Assembly (NCBI GenBank): GCA_032717465.1
Contig: CM064653.1
Location: 35,025,603 to 35,089,602 of the forward strand
DNA: 64,000 bases
Source: Coenobita brevimanus
Taxonomy: Eukaryota; Arthropoda; Malacostraca; Decapoda; Coenobitidae
Reading direction: 5' to 3'
Shown: positions 54,634 through 64,000 of the stretch, in pieces
Position numbering within the stretch: position 1 is the stretch's first letter
Layout of the letters: each line of letters begins with the position of its first letter
The notes under the pieces: generated by a model
Databases searched by the model: none
Seen by the model: the letters and a program-made list of their open reading frames with translations, nothing else
What the model was told of the DNA's origin: nothing
Made by a program: the position numbers and the translations under genes

Positions 54634-56684
54634 TTCTCCACTAGCAATACACCATATTTATCTTTCACTTGCCTGCTAACTTCATTATCACCCTAGCTTT
54701 ATTTACCTCTTTCCAGAATATTCTCTTACATTCCCTCCACTTTACACTCAAATTCTATCCGAATTCCTCATCCATTCACTTCTTGCTCTCTCTTACTATT
54801 CTTTTCGCCTTTCTCTTTCTGTGTGTACCTCTGTTTTTCGTCTCTCAACTTCCTCGTGCCTCTGCTTCCCATCCACTCACTATATGCTTCTTTTGTGCCA
54901 CAGCTTTTCTCACCTCTTCAGTCCACCATGCTGTTCCTCGCACTTCCTTTCGTCTTCTCTTCACCCCACACACCACCCTCCATGTTGCACAGATATCTTC
55001 TGTTGATGTCTTGCACACACCTTCCATGTCCTCCATCTGCTCCAAATCATATTTACTCAATTGCTCCTCCATTTCTCTCTTATATTTTGCCTTTTTTTCC
55101 ATTCTCTTTCAACCTTTCTACGCTCTTTGTATGGACTACTTCCTCCTGTCCTTCCCTCCTTCTATTCCTCCATTGTACTTGGACCTTGACTTTCACCATC
55201 ACCAAGTAGTATTCTGAAAGTCCAATCCCCGAGCCTCTGTATGCTCTTGCATCCATTACATATATACCTTCTCATACTGTCATCCACACACACAATCAGT
55301 CATGGTCTTCCGTTCATTCAGTTCACCTCCTCCCCTTCTCATCTCTGCACCATGTACACTTGTGAAGCATTTTGTGTCTAAAGAGGATATTGGCTATCAC
55401 CATCCCCCTTCCCACACAACTGTCCACTAGAGCACTGCCATTCTCATCCACTCTTGCAGCCACACCCTATTCACCAACTACAGTACTTTATCCACCTTCC
55501 CATTCTCTACTTTTCCATTCATATCTCCAATCAGAAACACTCTCTCATTCCTTTCAAGCATTTCCATGCGTGGTTCCATATTTGCCTTGAACTCTTCTTT
55601 TTCTGTGCATGATCTTGCATTGGCACATACGTACACACAGTCAACCAGGTTTGTAATCCAACTTTCAATCTTATCCACACAATCCATGAACCAACTGATC
55701 CATACTCACATATTCTTCTTCCATGTCTTGCACACAATAATACATACTCCCTGTTTTGCCCTCTCATTCACACCTATTCCTGCACATACACCCCATCCAT
55801 GCTCCCACTGTCTCACATACTCACCTCCCCATTTAGTCTTAGTTAATCCACATACCAGTATGTCTGCTTTTGCACCTTCAAGCAGCTGGGCAATCTCTCC
55901 CTCATTCATCTCATCATTCACATCCCATCCATTCCATGTTGCAATCTGTACCATGTCCTCTGTTCGGTCCTTGGTCCCCACCTATTTGTCAGTCCTGGTC
56001 CAAGGCTTCTTGTTCATATTTTTAGTCAGTTGTTTTTCTGGGAAGGGGCACTAACCCTCCGCAAACCCACTTCTTGACGCGTAGGGAGCACGTATTGGTT
56101 GGTTATAAGGTTACTACCCAGCATATTAAATGATTTCCTGGTTTATAGGAAGTCATTTGGGATGCCACTTAACCCCTAAAACGCGGCTGTGTACGGCCGA
56201 TCCACCCGCTGTGGCGGGGTTGTAGCGGGGTCTGAGTACCTGTGGGAAAATATTTGCCAAAAATCAGAGATTAACCCTAGAGCATTAAAATTTTTATGGC
56301 ATATAGTTCTTACATTCAGCTTTCTCCTGAGACACATGTTGAGCCTTCGTGGACTACCAAAGGACTTGTGAAGACTTGCAAAGTTGGGTAACAAAGTCTT
56401 CACTTTCACACCTCCAGAAACCCGGTTTTCTTTCTACCACAGCCTCAATCTGTCACAGTACACTTTATACAACAACGTACAGGTTGTTTGGAATCCGTAT
56501 TTGTACAATAAGCTCTGAAAATAAGGCTAAAATGAATGGAGCGCACGGCCGACATGCAACGCGGCGGCGATCTTCCCGTCACTATTGTCACATTTGCCTT
56601 TTCACGGCTAAAAACACGTATACTACATTATTTTCCATCATAGTACTTCGCAAACGTTCGCTTGTCACTATTATGGCCATAAAA

Positions 56685-57120
56685 ATCACTGTCACTGCCA
56701 GTATTGTGGATCGGGACTGAGGAAGACCACCGCGGCGCGAGTTTATTCAGCCTTACGGCAGGCACTTTATTCTCGCTCCGGTCGGCCACTCGCACTTCAT
56801 TTCTATCGCTCACTTTCACTGTAGCTGTCCGTTTTTTGCCTTATTCATCAGTGTCACTGTCCATTGTTATAAAAATAATCTTTTCTACACAACAAACTGT
56901 CACTGTCAGAACATAGAATAGGAACATATGCTTTCATCTTCTTACACTGGAGTGACTGTCACTCGCAATACTTATATTATTACTATGTACAATTATTTAC
57001 ACCAAAAAACACTGTCACTGTCAGTGCTTTTACAAGTACATACACTAATTTACACTCATCAGGCTGTCACTGTCAGTACGTAAAAGAAACTAAACACAAG
57101 TATCACTGTCACTCTCAGTA
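56685..57120. repeat. CTGTCACTGTCAGTA motif array in piggyBac-1
   Basis: Seven copies of a CACTGTCACTGTCAGTA-like motif occur at about 56687, 56850, 56896, 56953, 57010, 57063 and 57102. The last six are spaced 40-57 bp. They lie between the transposase stop and the left terminus. Confidence 0.85.
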
Positions 57121-57147
57121 TTATTTCAAAGAATCTTAACCTTATTT

Positions 57148-58707
57148 TCAAAATCTAGTCAGGCTGTGGTAGTCAAAGAAACACGGGTAAGCACAGAGGG
57201 GAACTTTGCACTCTTTGCACTGCAAGGAGGTGCGCCTAAAGGTTCTGTCCTGCCTGGTAGTGTGGCTGCACACATGACACCTCCTCAGTGCTTTTCCCCT
57301 CTTGGCAGTGGCAGGCAGTGGCTCCAGGCGGTGTCGCTGAAGGTAGGCCTGACACTGTAGGCGGTCTGGAGGTGTCTGAGGGTGGCGTTTGGGACCTGTT
57401 GAAAGTACCTGGCCATAACGCTGAAGCAGCTGGTAGACACAAGTCTTAGAAAATCTTCGGAGAGAGTAGTTTGCTGGCTTCCTGTTCTTGATTTTATACA
57501 GGATGAAGGCGTTCAGCATGCACATATCAATCAAGTGCAAGAACACCTTCCTGTACCAACGACGATTTTTCCTCAGGCAGTCTATCTTTCCGATCATCAT
57601 GTCAGACTTGTCCACCAGCCGCATATTGACGTTGTAGTCAATGACAGCATCAGGCTTCATCACAGGCTCGCCAGTCCTTCTGTCGACCTTCCCTGTGGCC
57701 AGCATTTCCCCCTTGTGTACTGTGGTGAGCACATTCACGACTCTCTTATCATGCCACCTGATCGCAAGCATCTTGTCAGATTTCTTCAGGTGCACGTCTC
57801 CCCGCTTTGACTTTTCAGCCTCGGGGAAGGCAGGGTAGTGTGCCCTATTGCTCCTGACAGTGCCACAGGATCCGACGCCGTGTTCAGAAAGGTACTTGGC
57901 GAGTTTAGGAGCTGTATAGTAATTGTCCGTATATAGGACATGATTCTCGCCAAAGTACTTTTCCAAAAGCACTTTCACCACAGAACCAGAGAATCCAAGG
58001 GGGTCAGTCTTGTCCAAATCGACATTGTTGGCGGTGTAAATGACGAAGTCTAAGATGAACCCCGTCTTGCAGTCGCACAGCACGAAAAACTTGATTCCAA
58101 AGCGGTGCCGTTTGCTTGGAATGTACTGCACAAACCGAAGACGGCCCCTGAACAAAACCAAGGACTCGTCAATCACCACTTTCTTGAAAGGGCGCAGAAA
58201 CCTCGTAAACTTATCCTTGATCAAGTTCAGGATTCCCCTCACTTTCCATAATGGGTCAGTTCGGGAAGGCTCATCATTGTTCGCGAAGTGAAGGTAAGTC
58301 ATGAGCTGCCTAAAACGATCGCGGCTCATGTATTTATTGAAAATTGGTGTTGGGCAAAGATCGTCTGAACTCCAGTATTCCTCCAGCTTATGTTTCCAAT
58401 TGTGGGGCATCAATAACATCAACCCAATAAATACAAAAAGTTCCCTGATCGTTAGAGGCACCCATGCTGCCATCCGCGACGTGGATGGCGTGGCCGCCTC
58501 ACCTTCTCCTTTGCGAACTGCAGCAGATTGCCCCTCGTACCTGTTTGTCTCGGTACAAATCTGCTCCATTACCTCGTTGTCAAGGAAGGCCAACAGGTAG
58601 TCCAAGCATTCACCATCCTCGTCGACAGGGAAGTCAGCCTGAACTCCACACCCACTGTCATCAAAGGGCAGATCCTCCGGCACAAAATCTGAGCCCTCTG
58701 ACCACAC
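57148..58707 (-). CDS. piggyBac transposase, catalytic and Cys-rich part, intact frame
   Basis: This is the main transposase domain, about 519 codons. The family's catalytic Asp triad is readable: VVIDESLVLFRGRLRF (Asp180 of this frame), HVLYTDNYYTAPKLA (Asp261) and NVNMRLVDKSDMM (Asp366/369). Other landmarks are YIPSKRHRFGIKFFVLCDCK and a C-terminal zinc-binding tail CHVCSHTTRQ ... CKECKVPLCAYPC (about 465-505) for end recognition. The frame continues upstream in the same phase (GTG at 58707 is not a natural start) to a TGA at 58771, beyond which the N-terminal part lies. There is no frameshift or missing residue in this portion. Confidence 0.93.
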   Translation of the reverse strand: MWSEGSDFVPEDLPFDDSGCGVQADFPVDEDGECLDYLLAFLDNEVMEQICTETNRYEGQSAAVRKGEGEAATPSTSRMAAWVPLTIRELFVFIGLMLLMPHNWKHKLEEYWSSDDLCPTPIFNKYMSRDRFRQLMTYLHFANNDEPSRTDPLWKVRGILNLIKDKFTRFLRPFKKVVIDESLVLFRGRLRFVQYIPSKRHRFGIKFFVLCDCKTGFILDFVIYTANNVDLDKTDPLGFSGSVVKVLLEKYFGENHVLYTDNYYTAPKLAKYLSEHGVGSCGTVRSNRAHYPAFPEAEKSKRGDVHLKKSDKMLAIRWHDKRVVNVLTTVHKGEMLATGKVDRRTGEPVMKPDAVIDYNVNMRLVDKSDMMIGKIDCLRKNRRWYRKVFLHLIDMCMLNAFILYKIKNRKPANYSLRRFSKTCVYQLLQRYGQVLSTGPKRHPQTPPDRLQCQAYLQRHRLEPLPATAKRGKALRRCHVCSHTTRQDRTFRRTSLQCKECKVPLCAYPCFFDYHSLTRF

Positions 58708-59502
58708 GAAGGCATCAAGAGTGCCCTGCCTAGGCTGGGAGGTGCTGGGGGCGGCGGGGGGTGAGGCAGGTCATGTGGGAGTGGGTGAGGCAGGCGGTGA
58801 GACAGTGCGTGAGGCAGAGGCTGTCCTAGGTCGTGTTGGTGTAGTGGTGGTGGTGGTGGTGCGGACATTATCAGAGGGTTCAAGGTCACTCACGGTGGCG
58901 TGACTGCCGAGTTGCCTAGTGCGAGTTTCCTTACGAGCTAGCCTTACACTAAGGGACAAAGTTCTAGCTCTACCAACACGAACACTGGGCCTACGAAAAC
59001 CTCTACTACGTAAAGTAGAACGTCTACTTCCCTTTCGAGGTGGTGAAGGCGACTCAGGAGACAGGGCAGCAGAAGAGGAGGACGAGAGAATGGGGCTGGG
59101 AGTGCGTGGCGGGCTGGCGGTGGCGTGACGTGGCGTAGGGGACAATGGCAGTGAGCTTGGGTCACCACTCCTTTTTCTCTTTGCTCCCTTCCCATATTCC
59201 AGGCCCCTTTTCACAGGAGCCTTCCCTGTTGAGGTGCTTGGCACTGACACACTCACTTCTGGCACAGAAACAGTCACTTCTGGCCCAGACTCAGCACTTG
59301 ATTGCGTGTCAGACTCTGCCAGGCTTGACCACACAGCGACGTCACTCCCATAATCCATCGAGGCTTTCAATAGTTCACTGGCTATTGCAGAGTCACTCAG
59401 TCCCTTAGTAGTTCCTGGTAAGGTTTTGAAGGGGGTTGAGGTCACAAAACCCTTTTTCGGAGGGCTGGAAGGCACAGACTCGGAAGAGCTTGAATTTGAC
59501 AT
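58708..59502 (-). pseudogene. piggyBac-1 transposase N-terminal part with single TGA
   Basis: ATG at 59502 opens 243 codons of Ser/Pro-rich, basic, probably disordered sequence (KRGLEYGKGAKRKRSGDPSS; TTTTTTTPTRPRTASASRT) to a TGA at 58773-58771. After the TGA another 21 codons run in the same frame into the catalytic frame, so the whole gene is one frame with one nonsense codon. The context (ACA TGA CCT; nearby ACA CGA CCT-like repeats encode TRP) suggests a C-to-T change at a CpG. Intron removal of the stop cannot be excluded by eye. Confidence 0.85.
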
Positions 59503-61461
59503 GGTGTCACCGTGGAAGATTCGCGTGGACTGACGCTAATCAGGGGCAAACTGCGCGAAAAAATCAGTGTGACAACTGGGGAAACAAGCGTTTCCCAATA
59601 GCAGAAAGTGCTTGCGAGATGGCGGTGCAGATTGACACGTATGAGCCGTCCGCGCGTTGCCATATCGCACGACGAGGGAGGGCCGCGCATCGGTGCGTGG
59701 GTGGGTAAAAAAAATGATACTTGGCAACAACCGAGGTCAGTAGTACAAAGGTCAAGTGTGCTAAACGTAGCTCACGGGTGGCGGTACTGATAGACAATAC
59801 CAGCTGGAGCCTGCTTGCCCGGTGTTATTCAAAATTAACTCAAATCGCAAACGCGACGATCCGCCGTTCTGTCCTTTGGGCCGACCGTCGCAAATGTGAC
59901 GATCCACGTTTTAGGGGTTAATGTAGAGCTACCCTGAAGTAGACTACTGCCACATCAAGTGGGTGGATGATGGACACCCCCACCAACCATTTCCCTTACT
60001 AGTCACACTGCCTAAATACAGTACTTTAATAAAATTAGATTCACCATTTCCTAACCATCCACCCTCACTGTGCATTCTGTGACTTTTCATTTCTCTTAGA
60101 GTCCATAACTTTATCCTTAGCTGTATTCACATTTAGACTTTGTGTCTTACATATACTCCCAAGCACATTTACCAAGCCTTGCAACTCCTATTCATCTTCA
60201 CTTAACAATACCTGCCATCAGCAAACAACAGTACAAGTAGTTTCCAAACCCTACCTTTCTACATCCACTTTACCTCTTTTATGACTCCATCTATTACATA
60301 CTATTTCAGTGCAACCTCAAGATAAAACAATTCACTTAGTTCACTCTCCATACAGGCGTAGCACCCTCATGCATATCTTGACAGCATTATAACATCTTGC
60401 CAACTTTATGTATCTTCAGTGTACCTACCATATTCCATGTGTATTTACTTGTCATAAGCTCTTGCCAAATCCATGAAGACAGCTTATAACTTCTTTCCAT
60501 GCTCAAGACAATTTCCCACTAAACAATTTAAAGCAAATATCAGATCTGCACAACCTCTTCCCTACCTAAAACCCCATTGATCTTCTTCAAATAACTCCTC
60601 TTTTACCATATTTCCCTAACTCCATTGGCAAGATTCCTATCATGTGTTTTTTTTCTATTACACTGAGAAGACATGCCCTTATGATTGCAACATATTTCTG
60701 TTTCCCTTGTTTCTTTGAATAGGGGAACTAATATACCTGAATTTCAATCCTTCAGAATCCTGCCTTCCTCTCAAGCCAGTCTGCAATTATTCCACTTCCA
60801 TTCCATCATTATTTCTCTCTCTTATTTCAGCATTTCACCATACAGTCAGTCAGTTCTTGGGGGTTTCCCCATTTTTACTTTCTTCATTGCTTCAGCTATC
60901 CCCATCCGAGTGATCTCTTCCTCTCTTCTCATATCTCTTCTCCCAACCATTTCCAAACCACCTTGTTCTACTTCGTTCTCTGCATCCAGCAGTTCCTTTA
61001 AAATGTTCTATCCGTCTGCCTACTTTCATTCCCTTCACCATTTTTTTCATTCACTTCCCTACTGCTTGCCTTATCACCCTTTCATACTTTATTGACCTTC
61101 TCCGAAAGCAGTTTTTTACATTTCCTCCATTTTACACACAGATTTCTTTCAGACTCCCCATCCACTCTTTTCTTTTGCTCACTAGTCTTTTCACCACTCT
61201 GTTCTTATCTGCTTATAACACTTTCTTCTGTTTCTCCACATCCACCATTCCTCTACCTACTATCCAGTTACTGTATGCTATCTTCTCTTCAACAGTTTAT
61301 TTTGCCTCTTCATTTCACCAGGCTTCATTTTACTTCCTTATGTCATTGTTTCACTTCACACCCACTACCTCACATGCCACACAGATTTCTTTTGTGAATA
61401 TCATATACATGCCTTCCAGTACCTCATTTTGCTCCAGATCATATCCATCCAGTCACTCCTA

Positions 61462-62201
61462 TAGTCTCACCAATCTAAAACCAAGGTTTGGGTGGAGTCC
61501 AGCCGGGGATTTCCCGGCGTACAGCGCTGCCTTGTTTCCTATACTCTGATTGGCTAGTGGCTGACCTGACACCGTTAGAGTTCGTCCGCTCACATCTTGC
61601 CACCTGGCCTGACATGACTTCACCCACTTCTGTGTGTGTGTGTGTGTGTGTGTTTGGGTATGAGTGTGTGTGTAAAGACAAACTAATTTAAGTCATAAAT
61701 ATAATTTAAGTTATATATATAACAGAAAGTGAACAGTGGAAGCATGTGACAGAAGCTTAAATCTCCCTCCAATGGATCAATTCCCAGTATGGGCCTGGAT
61801 GTTGCCGCTCGTGAGTGTTTTAACTTATTTATTTCTATTAAGAAAATAGCGTATGTTCTACTGATTCCTTCAAATTATATTATAAACGTAATTGTTACAT
61901 TACTTACCCAGCTTAGAACTACCGTGAAAGTCGGTAAAAGTAACCACATTTTTTTCAGCAACACTGTAAAATATGTATGTCACGTTTCTTTATTGATGTA
62001 CAAGAGCCATATGCATTACAAGTTTACCTTCCTTTGATATGCTAGAATACTTAAGTTTATATTGTATTAGTATGTGTGTACCTATCTGTGATGCCTATTA
62101 CATATATAACAGAATCTACTCATCGCTCGTTTAGGAAGTATGGCATGGCTGCACCCAGCGCCAGACCCCATCCAAACCTTGGTTTTAGATTGGTGAGACT
62201 T
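61462..62201. mobile_element. TIR DNA element, 740 bp, TA target
   Basis: Inverted ends of about 40 bp: TAGTCTCACCAATCTAAAAC on the left and AAGTCTCACCAATCTAAAAC on the right (minus strand), both continuing CAAGGTTTGG. TA flanks at 61460-61461 and 62202-62203. It interrupts RTE copy g. A (TG)n tract lies at about 61631-61655. No coding capacity. Confidence 0.8.
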
Positions 62202-62340
62202 TACATGCTTTTTTTTTTTTTTTTTCCAGGATGCCCTCCTTGTCTTTCTATCCTTATCTTCACCCATCACATACGCACCTCTGGCTTAGTATTATATGGT
62301 GATCGCTCAGTCTGCTATCCCAGCCTTAATACAATCATGC

Positions 62341-62773
62341 GTTCATTATGTGAGTGGAAAATCTGCAGTATACAGCAATACTCCGATTATCTGACGCTGC
62401 ATCAACCGGCATCTGTCATTATATGATGAAGATGGAAAAAATCTGGCAGAATTTTAGCAATAGCTGACTTTTTAGGGTATCACCCAACAGTGCGAAGGGA
62501 AACAGAATTTTTAAAACTGGCCGCCACTCCTGCCACCCACATGCCACTAATGATGCCCACAATAACAAAGCCCAGACTACCCGGTACCAGCTGAGCAGGA
62601 CCACACCACCCAAGTGACTGGCCAGTGTTGCTGGGTTGACTGAAAAGTCGTGACTTTACCTACCTAGTTATGGCTTTTTGGAGGCCATGGCAACTTGCAA
62701 CTATTTTTTAGCTACTTATGTCTTTTAGCGAAATATCTAGTGGACTCTCAGGAAAGTATTCATCATATATATA
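62341..62773. other. no gene recognised
   Basis: Neither a frame nor a repeat could be supported here. Confidence 0.6.
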
Positions 62774-63410
62774 CAGTCACTGCTCGTTATACGTTGATCT
62801 GGTATACAATAATTCGCTACAATGATAACAGAAAAGTTCCACCCCAAAATCCGATTTACGATGAATTTCCCACCATAACGATATTGCCCTTGGAAAATAT
62901 TGTATGAAGTGCCTTGTACACGCAAGGCGTCCGTCTCTTTTCTCAGGCAAGATGGTGGCCTCAGTGTGCAGAGCATTGTTTTGGTTCAGTTGCGGTCCTG
63001 CCACCCCTTCAAAGCCCTGTCTTTTCCACTCGTTCACGTGTGCCCCCCTGCTATCATCACTTCTCAGCCAAGCATCGTGCTACAGTAGGCCTATACATCG
63101 TTTAGCACCAGGCCAACGTTACGCAAGTGTGATTGCTGTGTTGTTGCAACGATTTTCTGTATGTGAGTAACGCTGCCTGTATTGGTGTGATGGTGTTTGT
63201 TTTGGTCTAGGAGACAACTTGGACCAACATAGGAAGTGTTAAGGTGGGTTGTCATTTTTGTTTCAGTTTTGGGTAGGTGACTTTGGGATGTTGAGTTGAC
63301 GTAACCCCCCTTTTATAATGTACTGTATTTCAATCTCCTGATTAACGATAAACTTGTTATACGTTAAGGTATGACCTGACGTAACCCCATCGTATAATGA
63401 GTAGTGACTA
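62774..63410. mobile_element. TIR element, pogo/mariner-like MITE
   Basis: The left end is CAGTCACTGCTCGTTATACG and the right end on the minus strand TAGTCACTACTCATTATACG, followed by GATGGGGTTACG. A TA precedes the left end; the right flank is less clear. It is 637 bp with no transposase. Small frames inside (for example 62900-63170) have no recognisable domain. Confidence 0.7.
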
Positions 63411-63545
63411 CGTATTTCTCTTATGAAGTACAGTACTGTACTGTACTCCTGGAGGATGACGAGACTGACAGCAAGTTATTCCTGTACCGGTAGTTGTTAG
63501 GTAAGTAGCTACAGTACGATCATCGAGTATCAGTAACGTAGACTA

Positions 63546-64000
63546 CAGTAGGCCCTCCACATTTGCGGGGGTTAGGAGACACAGACATCGACGAAAGTAG
63601 AATTTCAGTGAATGTTTGGCGCCCCCCCCCCCCCCATATGCCTTTACAGCCGCAAATCACCCCTTGTGAGCGATTGTGCACATACTGTACCTAATAAACC
63701 ATATCTGGGACCTGAAAGCAGCATAAAATATCACATTAGTAACAGACCAACTGTATAAAAAAGTGTAATAACAAATAAGTTTTGATTGGGTATGGCTGTA
63801 CAATACAGTACTATGTTAGGGTAAATATGTACCTGATGACTTCCACAGACTCCTGCGCGTGAGTGTGTTGCGCACATCCACATGAGTGTGAGCAAGTCTT
63901 CAGCTACATATTTACCCCAACTTCTTACAACCCTACCCATTAAATTCTGAGTTAACTCACCACTGTCCCTGAAGTTTTGGCAGATGAACTCTGATGACTT
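63546..64000. mobile_element. Tigger element, second copy of the 40686-43203 family, runs off the window
   Basis: It begins CAGTAGGCCCTCCACATTTG after TA (63544-63545) and aligns with 40686-41115: GCCGCAAATCACCCCTTGTG, AATAAACCATATCTGGGACC and CACTGTCCCTGAAGTTTTGG. The transposase region would lie beyond the window end. Confidence 0.9.

Larger units (their letters stand above)
56173..59917 (-). mobile_element. piggyBac-1, complete, TTAA-flanked
   Basis: The 3745-bp element has ends CCCCTAAAACGCGGCTG and, on the minus strand, CCCCTAAAACGTGGATC, with exact TTAA at 56169-56172 and 59918-59921. It sits in the 5' UTR of RTE copy f; the related sequence at 54460 has an uninterrupted site (GTCACTCAGTGTAGAATC). 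Two direct copies of TCGCAAACGCGACGATCC (variant at the second) lie at 59845 and 59888 near the right end. No other element is nested in it. Confidence 0.95.
47548..59990 (-). pseudogene. RTE LINE copy f, near full length, split by three insertions
   Basis: Pieces: 3' end to RT middle (47548-48624), RT to linker (53546-54170), linker to 5' UTR (54634-56168) and the 5' edge (59922-59990). At the first break, other copies read ATTCTTAACACTTTCC; here TTAA is duplicated around piggyBac-2. Coding scraps include WIQKMCKLAWEEGRVPKDW (53958-53764), RGTAWWTEEVRKAVAQKK (55102-54845) and ATWNGWDVNDEMNEGE (55981-55706). The 5' UTR (GCTCCCTACGCGTCAAGAAG, AACCAGGAAATCATTTAATA on the minus strand) matches the first half of S1. 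Net length without inserts is about 3.3 kb. Many stops. Confidence 0.8.
46128..62340 (-). pseudogene. RTE LINE copy g, oldest layer, in four pieces
   Basis: Diverged RTE sequence is found at 46128-46550, 47417-47547, 59990-61461 and, weakly, 62202-62340. The 3' end reads (on plus) TGTTAATCCCACAAGGGATG; the internal pieces align in order with copies b-d. Examples are GACTTTTTTACTTCCATACT at about 47433 (the WTLL region side) and CCTCTTCCCTACCTAAAACC near 60564 (the GFRKG region). At 47547 it is cut by RTE copy f, and resumes at 59990 with CCCTTACTAGTCACACTGCC where other copies have CCTTACTCATCACACTACCC. Two DNA elements also interrupt it. Frames are destroyed. Confidence 0.75.

Noticed and set aside
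1..64000. CRISPR arrays, rRNA or functional tRNA genes
   Set aside because: Spaced repeats here are transposon minisatellites or microsatellites. tRNA-like sequences lack a full cloverleaf and belong to SINEs.

Overview
This is eukaryotic repeat DNA, most likely from an arthropod and plausibly a decapod crustacean. The inference rests on the element mix: RTE LINEs with (ATAG)n tails, CR1 with an esterase-type ORF1, Jockey-like LINEs, piggyBac, pogo/Tigger and Gypsy elements. A short interstitial (TTAGG)3 tract, the usual arthropod telomere unit, is consistent. I found no host gene, tRNA or rRNA gene that I can support. Nearly every long reading frame belongs to a transposable element or lies antisense to one.

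Layout. 1-6.5 kb: a minus-strand CR1 LINE (endonuclease plus SGNH-type ORF1), interrupted by a TA-flanked pogo-like element (676-4105) that itself holds RTE copy a, and by a TAA-flanked MITE. 8.4-9.8 kb: an inverted duplicate of part of the 16-17 kb locus and an RTE end. 10.8-14 kb: RTE copy b, nearly full length. 14-18.2 kb: a 5'-truncated Jockey-like LINE (J1) inside a short RTE-derived element, with a hAT MITE in J1 and a pogo-like MITE in a neighbouring tail. 18.3-25.3 kb: a second RTE-type end, a pogo-like element with a SINE in it, and a Jockey/CR1-like LINE (J2) split by a TIR element that carries RTE copy c.

25.5-45.6 kb reads as one minus-strand Gypsy LTR retrotransposon. Its gag, protease (DTGA), RT, RNase H and integrase pieces are separated by independent insertions: a pogo composite in the 3' LTR, a Tigger-like element between RNase H and integrase, RTE copy d in RT (13-bp target duplication in the QLND codons), and a Tigger-like element in gag. 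That last one holds a piggyBac MITE and a second Tigger with a transposase relic.

46.1-62.3 kb is a nest up to five levels deep. An old RTE copy (g) contains RTE copy f. Copy f contains piggyBac-2 (48625-53545) and piggyBac-1 (56173-59917), both at TTAA. piggyBac-2 contains a pogo-like MITE, which contains RTE copy e. piggyBac-1 is the best-preserved transposon here: matching ends, exact TTAA duplications, and one transposase frame broken by a single TGA. The window ends inside another Tigger copy.

The elements share no pathway; they use each other as landing sites. Several insertion sites have an uninterrupted paralogue inside this same window, so junctions and relative ages can be read directly.
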